From Burhinus oedicnemus (taxonomy: Eukaryota > Chordata > Aves > Charadriiformes > Burhinidae): 64,000 bases of DNA. A program made the position numbers and the translations under genes. Numbering within the stretch: the stretch's first letter is position 1; every line of letters starts with the position of its first letter. The DNA lies in NCBI GenBank assembly GCA_008921705.1, contig VFFE01007215.1:1262141-1326140 (forward strand), written 5' to 3'. The notes beneath the pieces are model-generated. The model was not told where the DNA came from and searched no databases. It saw only the letters and a program-made list of their open reading frames with translations. Below are positions 50,406 through 62,200 of this stretch, one piece after another.

Positions 50406-53400
50406 GGAATGTATATTACATCCAACAAATGTCAACAAATGCCAGCAACGAGAAGTAAAAAGTACCTGCATTTGCCCAGTGCATATAGTCATACTTTATT
50501 TGGTTGCTCTGAGATGTGTCAAGCCATTCCTTACTATTTATAAACAAAAAAGATAGTGCCCAAAAATGAAATAAATGCATGAGTAAAGGAACTCTCCACA
50601 AGACAATTTTACATGGCAAAGAAAACAAATAACGCTACCTCAACATCTTTGGGATAACAGCCTGAAAAGACAACAAAAAACACATCTGATATAAAAGATA
50701 CAGAACTCTCTTGTCTAGATTAAGCTCAAAACACATTTCTTCTCATTTTTTTCTTCTCTTTTCTTTCATGAAGAAGTAGATTTTGGAGCAAGTTCTAGAA
50801 GTCTTCAAAGTTGGGCTGAGGAAGAGAAACAGAATGAAGAGCCTTCTGTTCTTCTGAACATCCAGTCACCAGCCTCATATAAAACAAACCTAGGAATGTA
50901 TCTTATTTATCTTAGTCAAGCTGTCAAGCTAAGGCTTGATGAGAGATGATCTGTAAGACATTCACTTTCTTGTCTATCAAGATAGAACAAGATCAACTGT
51001 TTCATTAACAAAATTAGTTTCCAGGTGTCTGTTTCTTCTTAAGTTTTATTGGTTCTGTGCAGAAATGGTGTTATTTTGGACGTCTAGAACAGGCAGGATA
51101 TACCTTTGTACTGTGTGCACAGTTCTGCAGGGTAACAGATGGGCAGGTATACCAATAATGAAAGCATTTAGAGTTCATGTCACAGGATAATTTTATTTGA
51201 CTAAAAATAATCACCCAAGCAACAGTGATACAGTGTACTTATCAATTAAGATTGGGTAATTGGATATTTATTTAAATTAAAGATGTTTGTTTAATCTGGC
51301 CATTTTAAATTTTATTTCAGAAATACTATAATCTTGTAAAATAAATAATTTACTGATGGCACCAAGTCACAATTTCTCTTTGAGGATGTATGTACACATT
51401 AGAAACATCCCTTAATTTTACATTTTTAAGATTGCTAAAAGGACAGTACTCTATCAATACAGAAATTGACCCTTTGAGAGATGTTTTTATAGATGTATAC
51501 AAAGGCATTTGCTAAATAGTACATGATATGCTATTCTCTTGAAGAGGGCATGGCATTCAAAATTCTTCCTTTTGTGTATTTCCAGTTTCTAGATTTTCAC
51601 ATTTTTTACTCCAGAAATAGGAACTAAAACTCAAGTGAGTCACAAAACATTTACTCTGTAATTACTTCTAAAATCCCAGTTTTAAGGCTGTGGACGAGAT
51701 CTGGAGACTTCTTTACTGAATGGAAAATTATGCTACAGCTTAAATAAAGCAGTTCACTTTTGTCCATGTACACAAATATGTAATTTGACAAAAAAGTGAC
51801 CTTCACTACTCTTTTAGAATATTCTCCAGGTTTTCCTAATTAACAAAGTATACAGATTGACTTTTCATCAAAATAGGTAAGAATACACTTAGTATCTGTC
51901 GCTTTGCAGAGCAGCTGCATGGAAGAACTCTTTAAAGATCTCTTCTCGGCCCTTTATGTTTGGGAGTAAATCGGCTGAGAAAAACTAGTAGTTTAAGGGA
52001 TTCAAAAGTCCTCCCTCCCTCCCTCCCTCCCTCCCTTCCTTCCTTGTTACTGACAGGCTTTTCTACTCTAAGTCAAAATTATCATCAGCTTCAATTATTT
52101 CCTTAGTGTATCAAACCACAGTATAGGCAGCTCAGTAAGATGTAATCATGTGTGTAACTTTAACCATGTAACTAGTTTCACTGATTCTAGCACTTCACAC
52201 TCATTTCAGCTGTCTCCATGAATACGCAGGTGATGAAAGATGCTTCTCTAAATACTTTGCTAGACTAATGCCCATTTTGATTCCTTGAAGTCAGTGAAAG
52301 GAGTCTGGACTGTGTTGCATTTTGGATAGTCTGTATGGTTATCCTCCTTAGGGCCACGATACTTCCTAGTTAATGAATTCTGGTTTTGTAAAATGTAGCA
52401 ATACTCATAACACATTTTTCTTTCATAAATGAAGTCATTGAGAGTCTCAGAGATGAAAAATAAACTTTGTTTAGGAATGTATCAGGAAGCGAAGAAAACA
52501 TAAAAGCTAAGCAGAGTAGCTAAAAATATAGATTTTACCAGATAAAGTAATATAGCCTTCAAATCTATAGGAGATCATCAGGAACTCCTCACAGCTTAAC
52601 TGACAATGACCTAATGTCTCCAATGTACTTATAAGTACACCTCTTTTATTATCTTTGTGAAGCAATGTTTTCTGCACATTTTGATTTTTTTCTCTAATTT
52701 TGCTGGTCTTACTATTTCTGGAAAACAATTTCAAAAGCAAACCAAAGAGTTTACAATTTCTTGAAGATAAAATCTTTCCATTATAAAAGAGGGAAATTTA
52801 ATGCCTGTATTTTTGAGGATATAAATTGGTAATAATCTAGTGAACTGATCCTTGCTCTCAGACTACTGCACCAACCTGCTTTTGCTAGTCTTTGGGTGTG
52901 ACGTCATTGCAAAGAGGAATATCACCTAAGCAACCCTATAATGCTAAAAAGATTATAGCTGAAATGTGTAGAAGGAAACAGATGGGGCAGTATCTGGAAA
53001 TTTTATTTGTCAGATATCGTCCATCTGTTTCTCTCCTTGTCTGCATGTTTTGCAGTAATATCCATTTTTAGGAAGGCAAGTCAATATAATTCTACAGAAT
53101 TGGTTTAATCTTCTGTTTTATTATTATTATTATTTAATTTTTATTTTTCACAATTCATTAACGGCTGGCAGGGAAACATAAAACCCACACTGATGATTCA
53201 GCCAAACAATCCTCATCTCCATTCCATGAGAGGCAAAGTTATACTTCAGGGCAAAATTAGTAGATGTTAACTCTTCTTATTAATCGGTTCTAACAATTTT
53301 GGCAGTTTCTCACATGCAACAGACCTCCTAAATAAATGAATGATAGAGACTATTTTTAAATGTGTTCTAAAACTGAAGGATTATGTGTCATTTCAGAGTA

Positions 53401-53985
53401 AGTTCTAGGTTTTTTGTAATGAGTAGCTATTAAAATCAGTAAGTCTTTTTTGGCAGCTATCCGATTCTCTGAAAATAGAGCTACAAAATGCTTTGCAACA
53501 GGTATATTATTTATGGAGAGTATATAAAGGCTTTGGTTGTAAAAATTAATTATGGGCTGAGGAACTCTACTTGCTTTCTGCTTCATATTCTTAGCTAAAC
53601 ATAAGCTAATATAATGTTGCTGCCATTGCTCTCCAAATTGTTTCTTTCTCACAGGATCAAAATTAAAAGAAAAGCCACTTAAAATAGCAGCATAGTCAGA
53701 AAGGACAATGGCTTAAAAGAAAATTATTAGAAGTCAAGACAAGAAATGAGCGGCGCTTACAAATGGCACACAATCCAATATCAGGCAAGGTCATGACTCC
53801 TATCTATTCCTTATGCATAAGTACCAATAGCGAGATGAGCATTCAGCTTAGTAAGAGTTAATAAAAAATAATGGTGGTAGGTGGGTTGGCTGCATGAGAT
53901 TCATAGTCTGACTAATTACAAGGGTGGTGAGCAAGGCAAAATGGAGGGTTTGAAACAAAATGAGCTCCATTCTGAAATGAGCTCT
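50406..53985. other. Non-coding AT-rich sequence
   Basis: No gene supported. The stretch holds the CCCT-type simple repeat at 52,011 (listed separately) and a TTATTATTATTATTATT run near 53,118-53,134. A 77-codon minus frame at 52,507 and a 98-codon minus frame at 53,356 show no recognisable motif. Confidence 0.5.
52011..52045. repeat. Simple repeat (CCCT)n / (CCTT)n
   Basis: A 35-base pyrimidine tetranucleotide microsatellite: CTCCCTCCCT repeated, then TTCCTTCCTT. Confidence 0.95.
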
Positions 53986-53989
53986 ATCC

Positions 53990-54680
53990 TCATGCCATTT
54001 GTAGCTCATAAAACTGTAACAACTCTGCTCTTGACTCCAGCCTCTTCAGGATGCAGTGACTGCTATTGGTGTCATCCTTCTCTTCACAGCCTTTCCTGTC
54101 AAATTATCATATTTACCATCTCTTTATTACCTAGGCCCAGGTCTATCCTAGTGTCCCCTGTTCTTTCGATTATTTTTTCCTTTCTTTTCCTCTTTAATAA
54201 TACAGGATTTCTTCCTGACCTGCAGTTATCTCCATCTACTAGCATATCAGCCTTTTAACTGACTATACTCAGTGACCCTGGTAACAGAGAGTCTCACAAG
54301 AATGGCTTTCTATCAGTGTTATATTCTTCCTTTTCTTCATGACTCCTTTGTCTACTTTGATCTTGAATTCTGTTCCCTGCTTTGATATTGACTCCTAGTC
54401 ACATATCTCATTTCTTTACCCCTTGTCTGTCTTTATCTTGTCTTTTGCCAGCTCCTTCCCTAATACATGCTTTGGATGAACACAACCCCGGCACGAGGAT
54501 ATCTCTGCTTCCTCCTGACTTGGGTCCAAATCACAGACCATGTCTCACCTTGCCCCTAAAATGGGTTAATTCTTTGATTGTTGTGATTCACACATTTCAG
54601 CTCATGCTAAGTGCTGTATTTGATTCTTCTCTCTACCCTTTAAACCTCTTTTTCTTATTTATTTGCTTTAGCCTTTGATT
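53990..54680 (+). repeat. Possible ancient L2-like LINE remnant
   Basis: A pyrimidine-rich plus strand with long open frames and the phrase AVFDSSLYPLNL near 54,610-54,650, which resembles the GVIFDSSLS motif of L2-clade ORF2. Composition alone could produce much of this. Boundaries are approximate. Confidence 0.3.
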
Positions 54681-54689
54681 ACAGTCCTC

Positions 54690-55400
54690 TTAAGAACATA
54701 GGACAGGGTTGCACAGGTCATCAAATCCATTCCTCCTGCCTTTTGCGGGCCAGTTTGTCATGGAACTACTTCCATAAATCTGCTAAGCTCTACTTTGAAA
54801 TCAATTAAATTTTCTCCCTCTGCTCTCCTAACAGAAGACTTTTTCCACACCTAATGAATAGAAACCATCTTCCAGTTTTCCAGCCTATACTGATTTGTAT
54901 CTTGCTTATGCTCATTTCGTTTTGTGACAATTCCATCCATTAACATCCCTGATATGCTTAGAACTGTCTCACATTTTATTTTCCTAGGTTAAACAAATCA
55001 AACCCTTCTAATCTCTGTGTCTCAGATAAGCTCTCCATTCCCCAGAGGCCTCTGCTCTGTTTAAGTCTGACTTAATTCTTCTTGAACATAGGTGATCATA
55101 ATTCCCTATGATATCCTAGGTGGGATGCAACAGTACAACAGTGTTCATTTTCATATCTTCACTGGAAATATTTCGTCTGATCCTAGGCCTTATGTATCCT
55201 AGGCACTACTTGCTTATTTCGTAGCTGCATCACTCTGGTGACTTAAAAATGCCTTCTGACTCACTGACTTCCACCCAGGAGTTTCAGGTTATATTGTTAA
55301 TTCTCATAAAAGACTGTTGCTGTTAGTCCTTATGTGCATGACCCTGGATCTTGTAGTATTTAGTATTTTTTAGCTTTCTATTACTTCAGTCATCGAGAAC
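54690..55400 (-). repeat. Ancient CR1-like LINE remnant
   Basis: The plus strand starts like a CR1 tail complement (AAGAACATAGGACAGGGTTG, CACAGGTCATCAAATCCATT) and continues TTCCTAGGTTAAACAAATCA, AAGCTCTCCATTCCCCAGAG, GTGATCATAATTCCCTATGA, CACTCTGGTGACT and GTGCATGACCCTGGATCTTG. These correspond in order to complements of CR1-clade ORF2 C-terminal and late RT regions. It is strongly decayed, with no open frame. Confidence 0.5.
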
Positions 55401-55684
55401 AAAAATTGTATAAATTCACAGTGTATATATGAATACATAAATGTGTAAACTTATAATGTATACATTAGTCTTCCACAACCTTATTTTATCAGCAAAACTC
55501 ATTAAAAATACCCCTCTCATTTTTATGCAAAGGTCATGAAAATATTAAGCGATATTGGTTCCCAGATGAGACCTTAGCTGATTCTACTCACATCTTTCTT
55601 TCAGCCCAGCAGTTCTCACCTCAGTACACCTGTCGTTATTGCCCCTTTAGCCAGTACTACAGCTAAAAAGCTTCGTATCTGTCT

Positions 55685-56210
55685 CCATTTTGCCCAGCTT
55701 GTCAGGGCTCTGAGCGCACCTAGAGGGTCTGCAGCCTCTTCTCCCCACTTCTGTGGGTTTGGCTGCCTGTGCTGAAGGCCACCCCTGACCTGGCATGGCC
55801 ATGTAACCTTGTGTCAGGCAGTGGTGACACATTTGATGTGTGACGAAGAGATTGGAGAAACCTTGTTGGTGCCTCCCTGCTTTTAAGGAGTGGGTGCTGC
55901 ACTTAAGCTCAAGCCCTTGCCTTCAGTCTCTGTGGGCGCTACACCACAGCTACTTCTGTGCCTCGCTTTGTACCTCTCTGATCCTGACCCTCATTTACAG
56001 ACCTGACTTCCTGGCTTGACCTCAGATCTGTCTGCTCATTACGAACCTGTCTGAAGATCTGGACTCTTGGCTGATCCCAGTTATCATCACCAGATCTGCT
56101 CTTCCTGCATTCAGGTACTGGGGGATCAAGCCCTGTTAGTGAGGCCACTGCCCTGCCTCCCTCCAACTTGCCTTCTCTTTCGGAGCAGCCCCCTCTTGCT
56201 GGTCCTTGAC
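55685..56210 (+). repeat. Unclassified interspersed repeat, longest copy
   Basis: The fullest member of a family also found at 46.7 and 48.0 kb. It contains degenerate internal reiterations of the CTGACTTCCTGGCTTGACC kind and ends CGGAGCAGCCCCCTCTTGC followed by TGGTCCTTGACA. No coding frame or target duplication was identified, so it could be a non-autonomous DNA transposon, an LTR or a SINE-like unit. Confidence 0.7.
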
Positions 56211-58655
56211 ACGGCTTGGCATTTCATAGCATGAAATTATTTCCTGTGGTTCAGCTGTGAAAAATGTTGCTGATTTAATAAGCCAGTAGGTTACCCTGGC
56301 ATATCTTGCCTCTCTGTGTCCCCAAACTATTAAAGTTTATAGGTCTGGAGTACAGTTACAGAGCTGTCAGTGTTGGCCCTGACTGGTGATTAGGTACCTG
56401 GGTATGACAACAGTGCAGCTGAACTGAAAGAAGGCCGAGTTCCTACAATGCCATCTCACGTTAAAGACCATACAGGCTCAGCAGCAGGAAAAGCCGATTC
56501 GAAGAAAAGGTCAGGTAAATAACATAAGTTGGGTTTAATATCGGCGTAATATTGATATTTGGGGAAGTAGGGGACCCCTACAACCAATCTGCTGTTGATC
56601 TTAATAATTCATGAGTCACGGAGCTATTTTGCAGATACCTAAAAAGAGGAAAACATACTGGGACAGGCACTGAAAAAGTACTGGCTTTCATTTCTGAGAC
56701 TAACAGCAACCTGAGAGGCTGCAAAGGCAAGAAAGGCTGGTACACAGAAAACAACCAGCACTGACAAGAGTAAATTTGACTCATCTTTGGATATGACTAA
56801 AAGGGTTGTTAAGATAGTTTTGAACATAAAATCAAAACTATAACCCATTTCACCCCCAGTAAGTGATGAATCCGTATCAGAGCCTATTACCTAAGATCTA
56901 ATGAGACCTTCTTTACATAAAGCAGCAGAGGATCTCGCCTTCATGTCTCACTTTCAGTTTCCACAATCTGCTCCTGGAGTATTACCTCAAACTCACCTGT
57001 AGCGCTTGCAGCTCTCAGAGCCCTGGAAAGAATTTCTCCAGCTGGGGGAGTACACAACTCACGCTAGCATGGCTTTTATGCAGCAGCTGCCACTACACTT
57101 GGCCTAATTCAACCATAAATGTGTTTTTAGAATCAAACTGTTGTAGATGTAGTCAAACCCCTACCTATAAAACTGGCACTAAATTCTCCAAGTTACAGGC
57201 ATATACTTGGGGTGAAGTGGTTTTACTTTATTTATTGCACTTAACAATTCACTAGCTTATTCTTCTTGTATATATTCACAATTCCCTGCAGTCAACATTT
57301 TTGCACGAAGGGAATTGCAGAAAAAGAAGCATCCGGAAGAAATTAGTGACTGTACTGCCTGTACGGAAACACTTTATGGACTGAAAAAATCATAACAGTG
57401 AAAAAACTGTGGATAGTGTCATAAGTACGGTCTTCCTCTCTGTCCCTCACAGCTGTGTATATACTTAGTATATACTATGTATGTACTATACTATGTATAC
57501 TTCCACAACAAAGCAAACAGCTGACAAGATGAAAACCATCAAGATGAACCTTGAACTTGGATTTCCCCGTAAGAAGTGCAGAGGGCCACTACATCATCTC
57601 TTGGCAAGAGGACTGCAGTATTTTCCACTGACTTACGAGTGACAAATGGCCGCGCCATACAAGAGCATTATTGTTGCTGCCCTGTACTGGGGGAGCAGTT
57701 TCTAGAAGGCCGCGGAAGCAATGGGCGTCCGGTAACAGCAATCCCAGCGGCAGAGCCCAGGCCATTCGGGGTGAAACCTCAAAAGCGAGCAGTCACTCTG
57801 AAGAGAAAGAACGAGTCTACTCAGGGCGGGATGACAGTGAGAGAAACAAGCCGGCTGTGTTGCTGGATGTAACAGTCTATTGTACGCAAAATGCCGCCTT
57901 CCTTGAATTTGGGTTTGGAGTAACAGACGAATTTACCAACAGAAAAGGCTGTGGTTGGAGAGCTAAAACAGACAACGTATCAAACTCAGGCTTGCGCATA
58001 CTCACCCCTAGCCTTGCTCAGTGTTGGCTTCAGCAAGTAAAGAGGTGTTTGTGCGCGTACACACTGAAGTACTTATGTCAAGAAACGCATAGAGCTGCTC
58101 AAGCTCTGTGTGAAATGCAAAGAACGTTCAGTCGAAGCGGGGTGTTAGGAGATCTGTGAAGGCGCAGGGGTGACCACGCCAGCCAGAGACAGGCTGCCAG
58201 CGCAACCTTATTTTCGTGCCGTTGTGCAGACACGCTGCGCGTTCAGCCCAGCTCTCTTTTTCTAACAGTCTATCAGGTACTTTTTCAGTATGCTCATACG
58301 CAGGTTGGAAGCCTTGCTGTTCCCCTCCTCCCGTTATCAAAATCGGGTTTTATTGGCTTTTTTAAAGTATTTTTTTTCTTTAGGAAAACCATGCAATAGA
58401 TTTTAATCAGCGTTTTATTTTAACGCAACGTTAATTTTTCCTTTATGTAGCAGGATGGATTTTTTCCTGTCATATGTGGCTAGCGCTGACATACTACTTC
58501 CAGACACAGCAGGAAAAAATGTATTTGGCTTATTTGCAATTCTAGTTTGCAGAATGCCTACCCAGAAAGCTTTTCTTTTTTTTTCCTCCTTATTTCTTTT
58601 TTCCCCAAGTACGTGTATTTTTATGTCTCTCTAGGATAACGAGGTAAATGTTTCG
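56211..58655. other. Sequence upstream of the CpG island, no gene supported
   Basis: Contains a small AT-rich tandem region at 57,460-57,503 (TATATACTTAGTATATACTA type). From about 57,640 to 58,160 the CpG content rises and a plus-strand open frame of 162 codons runs from a TTG, not an ATG, at 57,671. I do not accept it as a gene. Confidence 0.45.
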
Positions 58656-58781
58656 TTTTTAAATTGTCAGGCAATTTCCAGGGAGGCTCGGCGTGCTCTC
58701 CCCACCCGCAGGGAGCCCGCCCTGCTGCCAGCGCAGGGTGCCGGCAGCGGCCGTTACGGCGGGTGCGGCGGCCGTTAGCCG

Positions 58782-58793
58782 CGGCACGTGCCG
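58782..58793. promoter_or_regulatory. E-box within a 12-bp palindrome
   Basis: CGGCACGTGCCG is a perfect palindrome centred on the CACGTG E-box, within the CpG island about 410 bp upstream of the ATG. CACGTG is the known site of MYC/MAX/USF-type factors; use here is inferred only. Confidence 0.5.
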
Positions 58794-59064
58794 GCCGCCT
58801 CGCGCGGCGCCTCGCGCGACGGGCGCCGAGAGGCGGGCGGGCGTTTGCTCTGCCGGCGCTGCCTGGCCGCCCCCGAAGCGCGGCCGGGCCTCGGGGGTCT
58901 CCCGGTGTGCGCCCGGCCGCGGCAGGCTGCCTCTGTCCCCTCCTCCGGCCGTCGCTCCCGGCTTTACTCCCCCTGGCAGCCCACCGGCCGCTCTCCCGCC
59001 TCGCCTGCCCTCCGAGACGCGGCCCGGCGCTGCGGGGCGGAGAGCGGCGGGGCGGGGGGGGGGG

Positions 59065-59083
59065 CGGGCAGGCAGGCAGGCAG
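59065..59083. repeat. Simple repeat (GGCA)n with adjacent G-run
   Basis: A tract of G (59,051-59,064) runs into GGGCAGGCAGGCAGGCAGG. It lies in the presumed 5' UTR or core promoter. Confidence 0.9.
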
Positions 59084-59203
59084 GGGTGTGTCCTGCTCCC
59101 TGCACGGGGCAGCGGGGTCTCCACTTCTCTCTCGGGCGGCGGGGGCTCACTCGTCTAGCTGGCCCGGGGCGGGACGAGCCAGCAGCTCGGCTGCCCGGGA
59201 GCC

Positions 59204-59285
59204 ATGGCACGGGAAAGTTTGTCGCTCCTCCTGCTCCTGGCGGCGCTCGGCAGCCGAGGCCAGCCGCCGCCGCCGCCGCAAAGAG
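59204..59285 (+). CDS. First coding exon of a secreted or membrane protein (partial gene)
   Basis: The ATG at 59,204 sits in GCCATGG, a near-perfect Kozak context inside a CpG island. It encodes MARESLSLLLLLAALGSRGQ, a canonical signal peptide (short charged start, Leu-rich core, small residues at about 16-19), followed by PPPPPQR. The exon ends at a consensus donor, AGAG then GTACAG, after the first base of codon 28, so the intron is phase 1. Signal-peptide exons ending in phase 1 are typical of genes for extracellular modular proteins and receptors. The CCG run gives five prolines just after the likely cleavage site. No downstream exon with a clear match lies in the remaining 4.7 kb, so the gene continues outside the window. 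Identity is not recognised. Confidence 0.72.
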
Positions 59286-62200
59286 GTACAGGGGAGCGGG
59301 GAGCCCGTGCCTCACTTGCCCCGGCCGGGGCCGCGGAGGACGTAGAGGGGGAGGCGACCTTGCCCCACCGGCTGGGGAGCCCTTTTGGTGACGGGAGGGT
59401 CGGAGGGACAGGGACCGAGAGTGACAAGTAACCCCCAGCCTGTAGAGGGGACTCGGCGGGGGAGCCTGCCGGGGCACCACCGCTGGTGCATCGGCCGGGC
59501 CGAGGAGGGCTTCTGTGGCGCCGGTCGGGCCGCGGGCTCCCACCCCGCCGAGCGGCGGCCGCCCCGCTGGCGCGCGCGCTGCTGCCGGGGTCCCGGCGGG
59601 GAGCTGCTCTACGTCTCCCGTTACATTCCGTCTCCCGCTCGCTCTTCCCCGTTAACTCTCACACACGCTTTTATTAAGAGGCAAAGTCACGGTTCCGAGT
59701 AAGGCAGATGAGCTGCATCGTGACTGAACACGGAGGGGCAAATCATACGTACTGTTGTTACAGGTTAGGGACGACTGGAGGACATGTCCTGGTCCCCGAA
59801 GCGTCACGTTTTTGCAGGCTGATCTGTTGGCAGTCCTCTCCCCGTGTTGTGCCCGTCTGTTGGCATTTCTTTTATTAGGGGAAGCTTGGTAGGCTGTATT
59901 GAAACAAACGCGGGCTGCTCGGGCTGCTTTTACTTAAGGTGACAATTTGATGCACTTATCCAGTAACAAAGCTTTTCTCGGTGTTAAAATTAATCACGAC
60001 TGGAATGGGAAGAGAATCAATTGTATCCTGCACAAGTAGTCAATGTCTTACACATACAACCATCTTCCGTAGGTGTGTTGACACTAAGCTTTTTGTTTGT
60101 TTGTTTGCTTTTTCAATTAGTGTTATGTGGAAATATCAAAAAGGATGATGTACAGATATGGGAGAAATAAACTTTATTAAATGTATCAGCTCTCATAGGA
60201 AATCCTTAAAACCATTCTTCAGCTCACAGTATTCCTTCTAGTGCCTGCATTTGCTGCTCTTTACATTTTTAGCCTTGCTAAAAAGAATTCAGTAAGGAGA
60301 TACCATGGGTGTGTTAAAATAAAACTAGTTAAAGCCACTGGAATAACAGCTAGCTTCTGCTTGACCTTGATGTCACACTATATGCTGAACACTTTGGATT
60401 AGGAACTTTTAGGGTTTACTTTGGAAAACATGATGGACTGTCATTTCATGAAAAAAAGTCTCAAGCAGCTGACTCCTTAATACTAATTTTACTGTGTGAG
60501 GGTAAATGACAGTTGATCGAGAATCTGTGTAGATAAAAACTTACCCAGAATTAGACTGTGTTTATATAATGACTTATTGGTAAACATTGAAGACTGAGAT
60601 TTTAAAAGTACAGCATTTAAGATGTAGTACATCATGCATTTTCCTCTTGCCTTTTTTTCTTTCTTTTCTTTTTTTTTTTTTTTTTCTGCTGCCAGCTAAT
60701 TCATTTTTCAGCTAGAAAAATACTGATTTGGCATTTCTTTTAATATTCACTCTCACTCACACACACACAGACACTTTTGGAGAATGTCCTTTCCTTTCTG
60801 GAGTGTTGTGGCTTTTTTAACCTCTGCAGTGAAGGGATATGATCATTATTTTCCTTTTAAATTAGAAGTGGGTGTCTTGGGCATTCATCTGCTGCATAGT
60901 TGGTATTATGTTATAACTGAGTTCTAGTAATTCAGTGAGGAGCACTAGGACTTTTAATTAAATGTTAATAACATGGTGATGGGACCTTCTAAACCTCACA
61001 GTTGAATTAAAGTGCTGGCCTGCCAAATTTTTAAGCCATTTACTGTCTTCTGAATTTCTTTCTAAAATCTGTTACAGCTGCTAGGAGGTGCTAGCACTAT
61101 GTAGATATTACTGTGTTGCACAGGCAAAGAGGTAATGAACTCCTTTCTAATGCAAAAAGTTTGAAAAGTCTGACTTCACTGAAGTCCTAGGGGATTTTTA
61201 ACATGTACAAGAATGTTACTAGACCCATGGTTTATACCTTTAGACTTACAATTTTTGTTTTTCAACTTAACAGTTATTTGGTAATAACCATAACATTGGA
61301 TGTTTTTTGGAAGTATTGCTCTCTAATTGTTTGCACCAGTCCGATGTCTGTGTAGAAAATTATGTAACAGAGCTGCAATGCTTTGAAAAACAGTATTTGA
61401 GACATCACAATGAATTCCCATGTTGTTTTTTAGAACAGAACAGTTCAAGAACATTTTGCACCTCAAAGATGAGAACAGTCTGTAATTCTGTTTTTTTTGG
61501 TTTTGGTTGGTTCTTTTTTTAAATTACTTTTTAAGTTGGTAGAAAATTTACTGTTGTCAGAAATGTGGAGTTAATTTTAAGGTTGGGGTTTTTTTTTCGG
61601 CTGCACATGTTATTTGTTCTTCTGTTGTTTGAACACTAAATAGTCATGTCTCATAAAATGGAAGAATCAGAACCAGAAAGGCACATGCATTCTATAACAG
61701 TGTTTCTTAAAGGTCTGCATAACTTGCGGTTAAGGCAAACTTACTGAAGTGCTATATAATGTTCCTTTTGAATCTTGAACCTTGGTTCATCCTCTTGCCG
61801 GTGGAATGTGAGAGTAGTAATACTAGTTTAGAGAGGAATAAAAAACTTGCTTTTGATCTTGAAGGATTCATCCTTTTATTAAAAGGTCTAAGTATCTATC
61901 GTGGGAGAGAACTGAAGCTGTGTATCTTTGAATGGTGTGAATAGTAGGGATAGGGCTAAGGAACATACACTGCACAGTAATTTGATCTGTGGTGTCAGCT
62001 GCTGACATCAGTGGAGATAACACATGGAGTACAGGTGTTTCTTAGCATCTCACAAATCGGAAGTGTAAGTTGACTCCAAGAGGTGACGTATATAGGATGC
62101 TTATAAAGCCAAAGTGAAATTTCTCACTTGAAAGAGAAATGAGAGGTGAACGTCAACCTAGTGTTAGCAGAATATGACTGGTGCCAGTCTGTTAGGCAAT

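Larger units (their letters stand above)
58660..59680. promoter_or_regulatory. CpG island promoter
   Basis: About 1 kb of very GC-rich, CpG-dense sequence in an otherwise AT-rich window, with GC boxes (GGGGCGGG type) near 59,050-59,070 and at 59,165-59,172. It covers the start codon at 59,204 and is the obvious promoter of that gene. Long overlapping open frames on both strands here come from the lack of AT-rich stop codons. Whether transcription is bidirectional cannot be seen. Confidence 0.92.

Noticed and set aside
51940..51980. Possible U2 snRNA pseudogene (GATCTCTTCTCGGCCCTTTA resembles the U2 5' end)
   Set aside because: Similarity stops after about 20 bases; the following branch-recognition and Sm regions of U2 are absent.
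57671..58159. 162-codon plus frame as a gene
   Set aside because: It begins at TTG, has no recognisable motif, no convincing splice signals and no conserved-looking composition.
59204..59431. Full 75-codon plus frame as one exon
   Set aside because: Codons after 28 run through a consensus splice donor (GAG then GTACAG) into low-complexity Gly/Arg sequence, so the frame beyond 59,285 is intronic.
58621..59543. Long overlapping open frames (up to 294 codons) on both strands of the CpG island
   Set aside because: They arise because GC-rich DNA has few stop codons. Composition is Arg/Pro/Ala/Gly-rich in every frame and no domain is visible. Only the short Kozak-ATG signal-peptide exon was kept.
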